64,000 bases of DNA from contig NC_054886.1 in assembly GCF_018320785.1 (NCBI RefSeq), positions 10,601,207 to 10,665,206 on the forward strand, in the 5' to 3' direction. Positions within the stretch are counted from its first letter, which is position 1. Each line of letters begins with the position of its first letter. This document shows positions 59,501 to 62,835 of the stretch, piece by piece. The notes under the pieces are model-generated. The model saw nothing but the letters and a program-made list of their open reading frames with translations. It made no database searches and was not told where the DNA came from. The position numbers and the translations under genes are program-made. The stretch comes from Cheilinus undulatus. Its lineage: Eukaryota > Chordata > Actinopteri > Labriformes > Labridae.

Positions 59501-59989
59501 TGGAGCTAGACTGGGTGTATCCTCATCTCACTTCTTGGTCATATTTATGAGAGCAGTGTGACATTCAGACTGCTGAGATCATTCACTGGATTTTAGCCTC
59601 TCTGTCAGGTCTATTAATGATCTGTTTGATGGTCTAAAGGGAGCTGGATCAAACAGAGATTAACTGTTAGGTTTGGATATGAGGATAACAGACACTTTAA
59701 GGATGACATTATTATTCACAGATCATGGTTTGCTTTATTTTAATTTCAATAAACTTAAGTGGAAAGGTAAATATCGGAAAAATATTCATGGAAATGGTCC
59801 AGTGATAAACAAGAACACCACCTTGACTGTGTGATGAAGCTATGGATACCGGGGGCGAGACTGTCGAGCTAATCTGTACTTCCTGCCAACTGGCGAGGCA
59901 GTCTACTTCATCGCCTGTGTCGTTGTTCTTTATCACATCAACAACCAAACACAACGACACTACCGCAAACACACAGACTGTGTCCGCTG
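8477..59989 (+). CDS. eml3: EML3, echinoderm microtubule-associated protein-like 3 (partial; 9 coding exons, runs off the right edge)
   Basis: Exons are 8477-8501, 43153-43329, 44222-44333, 44571-44755, 50312-50422, 51052-51080, 57839-57874, 59396-59516 and 59840-59989. EML proteins bind microtubules through a C-terminal tandem WD40 (TAPE) domain opened by the HELP motif and oligomerise through an N-terminal coiled coil. Visible parts are the coiled coil (about residues 17-60), an LC8-type TQT motif (137-139), a basic Ser-rich linker (KKAASSANLLTRSPSLE), the HELP region (SIKMFIRGRPITMYVPSN) and the first WD40 segment (VYFIACVVVLYHINNQTQRH, then HTDCVR). GRPITMY[VI]PS, EEL, LDWVY and FIACVVVLY fit EML3 better than EML1, 2 or 4. 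Phases agree at every junction except exon 4 to exon 5, where another small exon or a different donor is needed. The intron after exon 8 is U12-type. The remaining WD40 exons lie beyond 64000. Confidence 0.88.
8508..9600. other. EML3 intron 1, unremarkable stretch
   Basis: No exon, RNA gene or clear transposon is seen. The sequence is mixed unique-looking DNA. Regulatory elements near a first exon are possible but no motif cluster stands out. Confidence 0.4.
9610..10240 (+). repeat. Degenerate AT-rich tandem repeat ('GAGATCAAAAATGAAATTAT' type)
   Basis: Loose units of about 20-23 bases with GAGATCAAA, AAATGAAATTATGAG and similar words recur about 25-30 times with heavy divergence. Similar words occur at 8110-8230 in the promoter region. 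A compositionally similar AT-rich tract lies at 22270-22640. It is in EML3 intron 1 and no coding frame survives. Confidence 0.6.
10241..12680. other. EML3 intron 1, mostly unassigned
   Basis: No gene is recognised. A perfect 18-bp palindrome (TGAGATCAGCTGATCTCA) lies at 11767-11784, followed by related CAGCTGA words. Short open frames on both strands at 10527-10776 overlap each other and lack similarity that I recognise. Confidence 0.4.
12685..13700. repeat. Interspersed repeat related to the 26.3-kb tandem block
   Basis: The segment 12740-12895 (TAGCTACCCACT, GTCAGTTTGACTGTGGATTG, TTTGTCGCCACAAAACAGGA) matches the repeated unit at 26270-26860. The segment 13585-13660 (GGTCAGCTTGCTTCCTGATT) matches 26870-26935, which follows that block. 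The material between (12,900-13,560) includes a 9-bp inverted repeat (ATATCAAAC/GTTTGATAT, about 13065-13085). It is probably a DNA transposon or composite element; the class is not determined. Confidence 0.55.
13701..16735. other. EML3 intron 1, no features recognised
   Basis: Mostly unique-looking sequence with short T-rich runs. A weak tRNA-like word on the minus strand (GGTTCAAGTCC, about 13890) may be a SINE remnant. No exon-like segment with conserved protein similarity is seen. Confidence 0.4.
16744..17237. mobile_element. Non-autonomous hAT-like element
   Basis: The ends GGGCTGAACAATTTGCAAAT and the reverse complement of ...TTGCCAATAACTGCCCAGCCCG are related, and the interior is rich in 'TTGCAATT' words. 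It is flanked by TGATCACA on the left and AGATCACA on the right, an 8-bp duplication with one mismatch. The ends resemble those of the element at 51834-52303, so both belong to one fish MITE family. The interior is non-coding. Confidence 0.65.
17616..18695. mobile_element. Non-autonomous hAT-like element, 1080 bp, with 8-bp duplication
   Basis: An exact 8-bp target duplication, GTTTGAAA, stands at 17608-17615 and 18696-18703. The termini TAGTGGTGGGCAATATGG and the reverse complement of ...TTATCGCGCACCCCTA form imperfect inverted repeats, followed inside by ATCACGAT and TCACGATC words. The interior shows no transposase frame. Size and duplication length fit hAT MITEs. Confidence 0.78.
19691..19863. 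mobile_element. Foldback MITE core with about 72-bp inverted repeats
   Basis: The arm 19691-19763 (from TTAGAATATGATGAAAAAGT) pairs with 19791-19863 with a few mismatches, leaving a spacer of about 27 bases. The right side continues to TTTTTTGAGATGCACCTGTA. That terminus resembles widespread Tc1/mariner-type MITEs in fish. The left outer end is diverged or truncated. Confidence 0.7.
19880..23980. other. EML3 intron 1, mostly unassigned, with old interspersed repeats
   Basis: The segments 21100-21380 and 21800-22060 have the look of old fish interspersed repeats (AGGGGGCACCATCGAGC, 'AAATGGCACAC' words). The tract 22270-22640 is a degenerate AT-rich tandem repeat. Overlapping open frames on both strands at 20115-20492 were not accepted as genes. 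Nothing else is recognised. Confidence 0.4.
23986..25100 (-). pseudogene. Tc1-like transposase remnant, split by a hAT-like element
   Basis: On the minus strand the sequence reads MKHGGGSIMLWGYFSAEETG, then FQDSLGRRFTFQHDND and ATQEWLRDDCECP. After the nested insert it continues as SQSPDLNTIQHLWRDLK. These are the DDE-domain and C-terminal motifs of Tc1 transposases (GGGSIMxWG, QDNDPKH with the His region changed here, SPDLNPIEHLW). Stops and indels break the frame and the 5' half is badly decayed. It is a dead copy in EML3 intron 1. Confidence 0.82.
24047..24530. mobile_element. hAT-like MITE nested in the Tc1 remnant, 8-bp duplication
   Basis: The target duplication CTCTAGGA is exact at 24039-24046 and 24531-24538. 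The termini CCGTGGTTCTCAACTGG and the reverse complement of CCAGTTGAGAACCACTG match over 17 bases with one mismatch. The element is 484 bp and non-coding. It interrupts the transposase between the CECP and SQSPDL segments, so it is younger than the Tc1 copy. Confidence 0.85.
25101..26265. other. EML3 intron 1, no features recognised
   Basis: Unique-looking DNA. Overlapping short frames on both strands at 25664-25905 have no recognised similarity. Confidence 0.4.
26266..26865 (+). repeat. Tandem repeat, about four copies of a 135-160-bp unit
   Basis: The landmark 'GCCACAAATCAAGAAGTTGC' recurs near 26358, 26492, 26632 and 26793 (last copy 'AAACAAG'). Each is followed by 'TAGCTACCTG', 'GATGTC' and 'TCAATTTGACTGTGGTCTGT'. 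Units differ by a few percent and by small indels, with the last unit longest. A related single copy is at 12740-12895. Confidence 0.8.
27230..28819 (-). pseudogene. LINE reverse transcriptase segment (529 residues open)
   Basis: The frame contains the RT motifs in order: an N-terminal RPIALTSVIMKALERILLHY, the A motif LFLDFSSAFNTIQPDI, the B motif GAPQGCVSSALVFTLYTDD and the C motif as YSDD in place of the usual YADD. Then come the thumb-like WSKNNALEINTKKTEEVVFS and a C-terminal SWKHHIDFICKKTKQRIYFL. It is open for 529 residues to the stop at 27230, so it is well preserved. Its 5' link to the endonuclease is cut by a one-base frameshift in the A-run at about 28880-28888. Confidence 0.87.
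28864..29880 (-). pseudogene. LINE AP-type endonuclease segment
   Basis: The frame begins around LPSIILTNLRSLSNKV and includes LCFTESWL (catalytic Glu), GGGICVYIND, VVYAPPN, IIVGDMN (usually GDFN) and SDHNVVHM (catalytic Asp-His). These are the motifs of the apurinic endonuclease of L2/CR1-type LINEs. It closes at a stop at 28864-28866 just after the A9 run. A second break lies upstream near 29880-29900, where the preceding basic segment (GKRKRGRRGGVKNRLRRRHN) is in another frame. Confidence 0.85.
30354..30401. repeat. 22-bp perfect inverted repeat, 4-nt loop, at the LINE 5' edge
   Basis: Arms 30354-30375 and 30380-30401 are exact complements, beginning CTTAAGTTGCGTTCAATCAC, separated by TCTC. 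The palindrome lies at the 5' limit of recognisable LINE sequence. Such structures can arise when reverse transcription ends by fold-back or template switching at the 5' junction, but a palindromic target or later microinversion is also possible. Confidence 0.88.
30402..31458. other. EML3 intron 1 between LINE and minisatellite
   Basis: No exon, RNA gene or clear transposon was recognised. Confidence 0.4.
31461..34061. repeat. Large minisatellite, 22/24-bp units, about 115 copies
   Basis: Units alternate between GAACATGGAAACATGCTGCA and GAACATGAGAACATGCTGCA, each followed by GA or GAGA, so spacing is 22 or 24 bases. Variants (ACTGCAG, GAATGTGAG, ATGGTGCAG, CTACAG, CTTTAG) mark subfamilies. 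The left and middle parts carry higher-order duplications, for example a 363-bp shift between about 32217 and 32580. From about 33600 to 34050 the array is very homogeneous. The reverse complement of the consensus unit has no stop in any frame, which explains minus-strand open frames of up to 645 codons of Cys/Ser/His/Phe repeats. It lies in EML3 intron 1. Confidence 0.95.
34062..35795. other. EML3 intron 1, no features recognised
   Basis: Unique-looking intron. Several short frames on both strands overlap each other and show no recognised similarity. Confidence 0.4.
35796..36115 (+). mobile_element. tRNA-derived SINE with LINE-like 3' tail
   Basis: The head GCGCAGTGGTGCAGTGGTCA looks like a tRNA A-box region, and the B box GGTTCAAATCC is at 35857-35867. 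A body follows (GAATGTTCTCCCTCTGCATG) and a 3' end reading GCTGGGATAGGCTTCAGCCC, then GATAAGCGGTGTAGAAAAT. Head and tail match the organisation of common fish SINEs that share their 3' end with L2-type LINEs. It is internally rearranged and diverged. Confidence 0.75.
36187..37545 (+). repeat. TCCAG/TCCAA pentamer-based minisatellite with a 247-bp tandem duplication
   Basis: The tract is built from 5- and 10-base words (TCCAG, TCCAA, TTCAG, ACCAG) in irregular order over 1.36 kb. The blocks 36264-36510 and 36511-36757 appear identical over 247 bases, so a recent duplication lies inside an old degenerate array. It is in EML3 intron 1. Confidence 0.9.
37546..39150. other. EML3 intron 1, mostly unassigned
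   Basis: The first 100 bases (AAAGAGCTTTACAATG with A-rich flanks) resemble a common fish interspersed repeat related to the one at 62690-62830. No exon was recognised in the rest. Frames at 37923-38610 on both strands overlap and were not accepted. Confidence 0.4.
39160..40540 (+). repeat. Minisatellite family A, about 60-bp units, forward orientation
   Basis: Around 22 diverged units follow the plan GAACATCCCATCCTTGCCTT, then TGAGGATGATGTCAT, then CCTTTTATGTTTGTA. Units of the same family occur at 58140-59130 (both orientations), 61950-62530 (reverse), and as a shortened form at 55920-56280. All lie within EML3 introns. Confidence 0.9.
40603..40976. mobile_element. TTAA-flanked (piggyBac-type) MITE, 374 bp
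   Basis: The termini AGGTGCAGTGTGTAA and TTACACACTGCACCT are perfect 15-bp inverted repeats, flanked by TTAA at 40599-40602 and 40977-40980. TTAA duplication is the signature of piggyBac elements. The interior is non-coding and includes the words GGAAC and CATCTTGGATTTT common in fish MITEs. Confidence 0.82.
40981..42340. other. EML3 intron 1, mostly unassigned
   Basis: The segment 41175-41265 (GGTTCCCATCTGGGGATCAG, then GGGTCGCAGGATG) resembles the ends of hAT-like repeats that also occur near 52665-52735. No exon was recognised. Confidence 0.4.
42341..43112 (+). repeat. Minisatellite family B, about 34-bp units
   Basis: Units follow AAATAGCCCTATATTTTACC then CAAAGTTTGGGTAG. Many carry the near-palindrome ACCCAAAGCTTGGGT. 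The last copies (42,870-43,100) are the most uniform. The first half corresponds unit by unit to 47740-47982 plus 48723-49000. The array ends 40 bases before the EML3 exon 2 acceptor. Confidence 0.9.
43153..43329 (+). CDS. eml3: EML3 coding exon 2 (coiled coil)
   Basis: The acceptor TTTTTGTAG is at 43144-43152 and the donor GCAG|GTAAAG is at 43330. The exon encodes residues 9-67 and one base. DRVSMMEVRLQAQEDEITLL followed by KASLADALRRIRL is the conserved N-terminal trimerising coiled coil of EML proteins, with a clear heptad pattern. The minisatellite of family B ends 40 bases upstream. Confidence 0.93.
44222..44333 (+). CDS. eml3: EML3 coding exon 3
   Basis: The acceptor CCTCCTCAG is at 44221 and the donor CACAG|GTACTC is at 44334. 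The phase from exon 2 gives VNPAAARVLNQVCCSDGCNS then RKLSSSSTGDG, ending with two bases of codon 105. The Ser/Asn-rich linker is typical of the weakly conserved region after the EML coiled coil. An internal AG|GTGACG at 44304-44306 is a less likely alternative donor. Confidence 0.78.
44571..44755 (+). CDS. eml3: EML3 coding exon 4 with LC8 (TQT) motif
   Basis: The acceptor ATCTTTGCAG is at 44570 and the strong donor CCTG|GTGAGC is at 44756. It continues frame from exon 3 as SHPSDSVSPPNGHIGGPELL. HDRSTQTDST at about residues 133-142 carries TQT (44665-44673), the anchor of dynein light chain LC8 sites; mammalian EML3 has a TQT motif in the same relative place. The frame stays open past the donor to a TGA at 45094-45096. 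The exon ends in phase 1, which does not join directly to exon 5 (phase 2). Confidence 0.82.
44756..45096 (+). CDS. eml3: Possible read-through extension of EML3 exon 4 (alternative C terminus)
   Basis: If the donor at 44756 is not used, the exon 4 frame continues for 113 codons to TGA. This stretch is GC-rich and very acidic (GLEEEEEEQEDDEDGGAELS), with later Ser/Pro-rich sequence (GPLSPIQEGEKK) ending FSFNATDL. An open frame of this length with coding-like composition is unusual among the surrounding introns. It would give a 279-residue isoform with coiled coil and LC8 motif but no HELP/WD40. AATAAA at 45436-45441 could serve as its poly(A) signal, but it sits in a repeat. It could also be a chance open intron. 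Confidence 0.45.
45373..46130 (+). repeat. Minisatellite, about 23-24-bp units (AATATAGGCTGATATTTACAGCC)
   Basis: Around 30 units of AATATAGGCTGATATTTACA then GCC, with steady divergence to the right. It begins about 280 bases after the read-through stop and lies in the intron between EML3 exons 4 and 5. The AATAAA at 45436 is a variant of this unit. Confidence 0.9.
46131..47530. other. EML3 intron 4, no features recognised
   Basis: Unique-looking sequence with a short ACACA-rich part at 46555-46615. The small exon needed to connect exon 4 to exon 5 could lie here or in the rest of the intron, but I cannot identify it. Confidence 0.35.
47535..47982 (+). repeat. Minisatellite family B, second locus, left part
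   Basis: The same 34-bp unit plan as 42341-43112 (CAAAGCTTGGGTA, AATAGCCCTA). The stretch from about 47790 to 47982 aligns with 42380-42577, ending at the TTAA where a MITE has entered. Confidence 0.85.
47983..48722. mobile_element. TTAA-flanked (piggyBac-type) MITE, 740 bp, inside minisatellite B
   Basis: Perfect 12-bp termini AGACCCTGTAAA and TTTACAGGGTCT lie between TTAA at 47979-47982 and TTAA at 48723-48726. The paralogous block near 42575 reads CTGTATTTAACTTGAAGCAA without the insert. Inside is a 13-bp palindrome (TGTGGGCTCATGA, spacer CA) at 48519-48546. No transposase frame is present. Confidence 0.85.
48723..49620 (+). repeat. Minisatellite family B, second locus, right part
   Basis: This continues the block interrupted by the MITE (CTTGAAGCAAGGGTATGTAT). 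It then runs as 34-bp units (AGCCCTATATTTTACCCAAA then GTTTG...) to about 49620, with increasing divergence. Confidence 0.88.
50312..50422 (+). CDS. eml3: EML3 coding exon 5 (basic Ser-rich linker)
   Basis: The acceptor GTTTCAG is at 50311 and the donor AA|GTGAGT is at 50423. The frame starting at 50313 gives VRRNSEKLGNPEKPRKRLDK followed by KAASSANLLTRSPSLE. RRNS, SSANLL and R-S matches in order support the equivalent part of mammalian EML3. This basic linker contributes to microtubule binding in EMLs. The exon starts in phase 2. Confidence 0.88.
51052..51080 (+). CDS. eml3: EML3 coding exon 6 (29-nt microexon)
   Basis: The acceptor TTTATCTTCACAG ends at 51051 and the donor TTCAG|GTACGT starts at 51081. 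In phase it reads (N)RAKELMAGS and one base. Phase agrees with both neighbours and splice sites are strong, but similarity is low because this is a variable region. Confidence 0.7.
51834..52303. mobile_element. hAT-like MITE, 470 bp, with 8-bp duplication
   Basis: The target duplication TTCTGGAT is exact at 51826-51833 and 52304-52311. The termini TAGGGCTGGGCAATTAATC and the reverse complement of ...CTTTCAGCCCTA are related. The interior is rich in TTGCAAT words like the element at 16744-17237. It is nested in the older transposon of 51376-53566. Confidence 0.82.
52432..52655 (+). repeat. Minisatellite family B fragment inside a transposon
   Basis: About six diverged units (ATTTACCTAAAGCTTAGGTT, AAGCTTGGGTAGAAATAG) stand between parts of the older transposon. 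It is the third locus of family B in EML3 introns. Confidence 0.75.
53085..53335 (+). repeat. Interspersed repeat (CGCCAAGGAGGTTATGTGAT type)
   Basis: The sequence opens with CTTCGCCAAGGAGGTTATGT and contains ACGGATTTTGATGAAATTTT, ending GCGGAGGTCTGTGGTCTCCG then AGTGC. This arrangement is familiar as a widespread interspersed repeat in fish and some invertebrates; I do not assign a class. Confidence 0.55.
53567..55370. other. EML3 intron 6, no features recognised
   Basis: Unique-looking sequence without recognised exons or transposons. Confidence 0.4.
55920..56285 (+). repeat. Short minisatellite (CTTTGAAGATGATGTCATC), about 17-20-bp units
   Basis: About 20 units of TTTGAAGATGATG followed by TCATCC, GGTATCC or CCATCC. 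The unit equals the core of the longer family A unit (CTTTGAAGATGATGTCAT). It interrupts the Tc1 remnant. Confidence 0.88.
56360..56540 (-). mobile_element. tRNA-headed SINE (minus orientation)
   Basis: A B-box GGGTTCAAATCTGG occurs on the minus strand, with the body GCATGTCTCTCTCCACCCTC and the tail toward 56360 shared with the copy at 1090-1262. The A box is decayed. Confidence 0.7.
57839..57874 (+). CDS. eml3: EML3 coding exon 7 (36 nt)
   Basis: The acceptor TTTTATCCTCACAG ends at 57838 and the donor CAAG|GTAAGC starts at 57875. In phase it reads GSPGSRRGTYSQ and one base, matching the SPGGPGSRRSNY-like segment just before the HELP region of mammalian EML3. Phases fit exon 6 and exon 8. 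Confidence 0.85.
58140..59130. repeat. Minisatellite family A with alternating orientation
   Basis: From 58170 to 58300 units run in reverse (CATCTTCAAAGGCAAGAATG). From about 58310 to 58740 they run forward (TCCTTGCCTTTGAAGATAAG type). From 58741 to 59130 they run in reverse again. Units are about 55-60 bp and diverged. The array sits in the intron before the HELP exon. Confidence 0.85.
59396..59516 (+). CDS. eml3: EML3 coding exon 8 (HELP motif)
   Basis: The acceptor GTGTTCCAG ends at 59395. The exon encodes GHSIKMFIRGRPITMYVPSN then IQNYEELKMEPPSERLELDW and two bases of a Val codon. This is the HELP region, which packs against the WD40 propellers. The exon must end at 59516, because only GT|C followed by TATGGATAC restores the invariant LDWVYGYRGRD. 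The donor that follows is U12-type. Confidence 0.93.
59517..59839 (+). other. eml3: U12-type (minor spliceosome) intron of EML3
   Basis: The 5' splice site reads GTATCCTC, matching the U12 consensus GTATCCTT in seven of eight bases. CCTTGACT at 59821-59828 matches the U12 branch-site core CCTTRAC exactly and lies about 12 bases before the terminal AG at 59838-59839. There is no pyrimidine tract before the AG (TGTGTGATGAAG), as usual for this class. The 323-bp intron holds a quiet AT-rich middle. Confidence 0.88.
59840..59989 (+). CDS. eml3: EML3 coding exon 9 (start of WD40 region; last in window)
   Basis: It begins after AG at 59838-59839 and ends at TG|GTGAGT (donor 59990). It encodes (V)YGYRGRDCRANLYFLPTG then EAVYFIACVVVLYHINNQTQ and RHYRKHTDCVRC. 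The YGYRGRDCR and VYFIACVVVLY stretches are diagnostic of EML proteins. The codon at the 3' border is split (TG|), so Cys is expected. The next exon (LAVHPD-like) was not found in the last 4 kb. Confidence 0.94.
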
Positions 59990-60044
59990 GTGAGTAAAAA
60001 CTTTTTTATTAACTTACTTCAAAGATGAATGGAGGAATAGATTA

Positions 60045-60312
60045 TTGTTGATCAGCCAGTTGAGGTGGTTTGGGCACTGGACCAGAATACCTCCTGGTTG
60101 CCTCTATTTGGAGGGTACAGCCAACTGTGAGGCAGCCATAGAGTAGAACCAGACTCTCTGGAGGATTATATATCCAATCAGGCTGGGGAATAACTCAGAA
60201 TCTCCTGATGGATGGATGAATAATTGGATAGTTTGATGGATGGATGGATTTGTAGATGGATGGATAGATTAAAGGATTGATAGTTGGATGGCTGGATGGC
60301 TGGATGGATTTT
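60045..60312 (+). mobile_element. RTE-type (Rex3-like) LINE 3' fragment with GGAT tail
   Basis: The first part (CAGTTGAGGTGGTTTGGGCA, then ATACCTCCTGGTTGCCTC) fits the C-terminal coding end of RTE-clade fish LINEs (RWFGHL-like). It is followed at 60208-60310 by a GGAT/GATG microsatellite, the usual tail of these elements. Heavily diverged and 5'-truncated. Confidence 0.6.
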
Positions 60313-60369
60313 CCTGGAAATCCTGTGACAGTAAACAGTTCTTTTTTCTTTTTTGTTACTTAAAACAAA

Positions 60370-60500
60370 CAGATTTATTTGGCTCTGTGCCTTTATTTTG
60401 ATAGGACAGTCTGTGGAGTAGGAAATCAGGCAGAGAGAGACGGGAGCAGAAAGGAGCAGCAGGTCAGACTTCAGTTCGTGTGCTTCCTCCTTACATGGGA
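60370..60500 (-). mobile_element. Diverged SINE fragment
   Basis: CTTTATTTTGATAGGACAGT followed by GGCAGAGAGAGACGGGAGCA resembles the body of the SINE copies at 1090 and 56360, in the same orientation. The tRNA head is not clear. Confidence 0.45.
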
Positions 60501-60837
60501 AGCAGCCTAACTATGCCCTGCTAACACTTTTTAACCTTTAAAAAGGAAAAAAAGACTCTTTCTTAATTTCACTAGAAATAAGTAAATTTTTCTTGAATTA
60601 GATTCCTAATTGACTGGAGTTAGGATCTATGGGAATAAGACTCTGATACCTCACTAGATTTTTATAGAAATCTTTTAAAACATGGCATTTTACTGCCAAA
60701 TATCTTAAAAACCAAGTCCCTCTTGAATCAGTAAGGACTATCTATCCCATATTTAGCTTTTGTGACTTAAAGTTGATACCAAAGGCTTTACAATCCCTTT
60801 ACAACCTTAGAGTGGAGCCCTGCCTAAAGGACCTTAA

Positions 60838-60915
60838 AACTGCAACTCCATGCAGATGACACTGTGCTGTTGTTTTCAGAATATGACCATCAGCACATCT
60901 TACACCTTGTGTAAA
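60838..60915 (+). pseudogene. LINE reverse transcriptase scrap
   Basis: A short frame reads LQLHADDTVLLFSEY, resembling the catalytic ADD box of LINE reverse transcriptases, followed by a stop. No flanking RT motif is preserved. The 'TTTTCAG' within it could mimic an acceptor but does not lead to an EML3 exon. Confidence 0.35.
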
Positions 60916-61940
60916 TGAAAAGTCTTATGTGTTTTAGGGTTGTATTTGACCAAAACAGCTCAGAGAAAAAGCCTTGAAGTCATTTTAGAGTCTGGTTCTC
61001 CTCTTTCTCCCGCCATTTTTGAGACTCCCTCCCATTGAGATCATGTAGAACCACCAGCTTTAATTCAGATGATTGATTGGAGGATTAAAACTTGCCGTAG
61101 ACGTACCAACATGTTAGCAACCGCCACGCTGTAAGCTGATGGAGTTATTTTTGGGTTCACCTTAAAATGAACCCATTGAGTCTTTATGTGGAATTTCCGG
61201 GTGGATCAGGACTGATTGTATGGCACTGACATGTTATTACCTGCCCTTTAACCCACTTTAACCACAACGTGCTCCAGATATCTCTGCTGGAAGATTGGGA
61301 GCGATGTGATGGTTCGCTTTTCTGACAGAATCAGCTTCATCTCATGTCTCAAATAATAGCCACAAACCACAAATTAAATATCTGCTTTCTTAAAAAGCAA
61401 TTTTAATCTCAAATTGAAACTGATGCCAGAATGTGAACATGAAGAAACTTGTCTTAAAATAATACAGATTTTAATGACTGATACTGGCAAAAGGTCCCAA
61501 AGATAGAACTACTGCCTGGTGATTTTATGAAAATACAAGGGTGGGTAAAGAAAAAAGAACTGGGCTGGTTTCTGTGGCAGTGTGAGTGGTCCAACATGAG
61601 GCCCAATGACCTTTGACCTAAAATATCTTCAGATATCGCATTCAAAAAGGTGTCCTGGATTTTTATGCTTTCGGTCTTGGCTTATTCCTTGTGTGGAACC
61701 ATGAAAACTTTCCAATCTTCAGTAATATCTTCATACAAGACAAGGCATATGCAGTGAAGCTGCTGCTTATTAGAATGAATAGGGGTCAATTAGAGCTAAG
61801 AGGCTAGTGGTGCCTCTTAAGCAACTTTTTGCCCTCATTTGGTCAAAAACCTGCGCTTAATGGGCACAGTGATATACTTTATGGATAATAAATCTTGTGG
61901 GGTGCTGGTTAGACTGGAATGATAAATGAGAGCCTAAACT
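60916..61940. other. EML3 intron 9, no features recognised
   Basis: No WD40-coding exon or transposon recognised. Confidence 0.4.
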
Positions 61941-61944
61941 GGCA

Positions 61945-62535
61945 TGTATGCAAAAGGCAAGGGTGGAATGTTTTATAAACTTTAAAGGTTGATATTATCG
62001 AAGGTAGAGGACAGAATGATGATGAAGCTGGGGGCATTGGGACCTTTTTTCCTCCAATTTTTAACAAATTGTAGGCCACAGATAGCAACTTTTCCAAAAG
62101 TTGCCTTCAAAGAACAATCAACATAAAGGAAAGATTGGTCATGTGTTTTCTGCTGAAGAGGGGAAATATGCTGACATTTTTTATGACTTCAAGCCACAAG
62201 CTGAGAGGCTAGTGGTGCCTCTTTAACTACTTTTCTACCTTATGTTTTCATGATACACTGATACTCTAGGTGATAAATCATGGGGGTACCGGTAATATTG
62301 GAATTTTAACTGGGGGCCTAGATTGGCCTGCATGCTAAAGGCTAGAATGGAATATTTTTAAGCTTCTAGGGATGACATAATTTTCAAAAGCAAGGACAGG
62401 ATGTTTCATATGCTTCAAAGGGTAATATCATCTTTGAAAGCAAAGGTAAATGTTTTATAAGCGTCAAAGGATGATACCATCTTTCAGAAGCCTGTTCAAG
62501 TGTTTTCAGAAAGACATCATCAAAGCCAGAGGATG
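61945..62535. repeat. Minisatellite family A, reverse orientation, diverged
   Basis: Words such as AAAGGCAAGGGTGGAATGTT followed by TATAAACTTTAAAGG recur with spacing of 55-60 bases, interrupted by a repeated non-family segment (AGCTGGGGGCATTGGGACCT; also near 59140). The same compound arrangement at 59090-59230 and 62010-62100 shows that the two loci share more than the unit. Confidence 0.7.
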
Positions 62536-62687
62536 GAATGTATGTGAAGCTGAGATGTTGTGGTCTTTTCCCTTTATTTATCCTAAAAATAAGCCATAGT
62601 TGGCAACCAGCAATGTTTCACTCATGCGGACTGACCTTTGTTGTCAACTTTTGTAAAAGTGGGTGGAACTGGGAGTCATGGGAGTCA

Positions 62688-62835
62688 TTTCAATTCAATT
62701 CAATTTTATTTATACAGCACATTTCATGCAAATGCAAACTCAATGTGCTTTACAGAGGATGAAAACAGACACAAAAAAACAGACAAACAGCAACAAAGAT
62801 ACATCACTGAGTCAAGAAAAACAAATTTCAGGCAA
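62688..62835 (+). repeat. Fish interspersed repeat (TTCAATTCAATTTTATTTAT type)
   Basis: CAATTCAATTCAATTTTATT then TATACAGCACATTTCATGCA and TCAATGTGCTTTACAGAGGA is the familiar 'TTTATTTATATAGC...GCTTTACA' repeat of teleosts. The right limit is vague. Confidence 0.6.

Noticed and set aside
60860..60890. TTTTCAG acceptor for the next EML3 exon
   Set aside because: The downstream sequence does not encode the expected LAVHPD-type WD40 continuation. It belongs to a LINE scrap.
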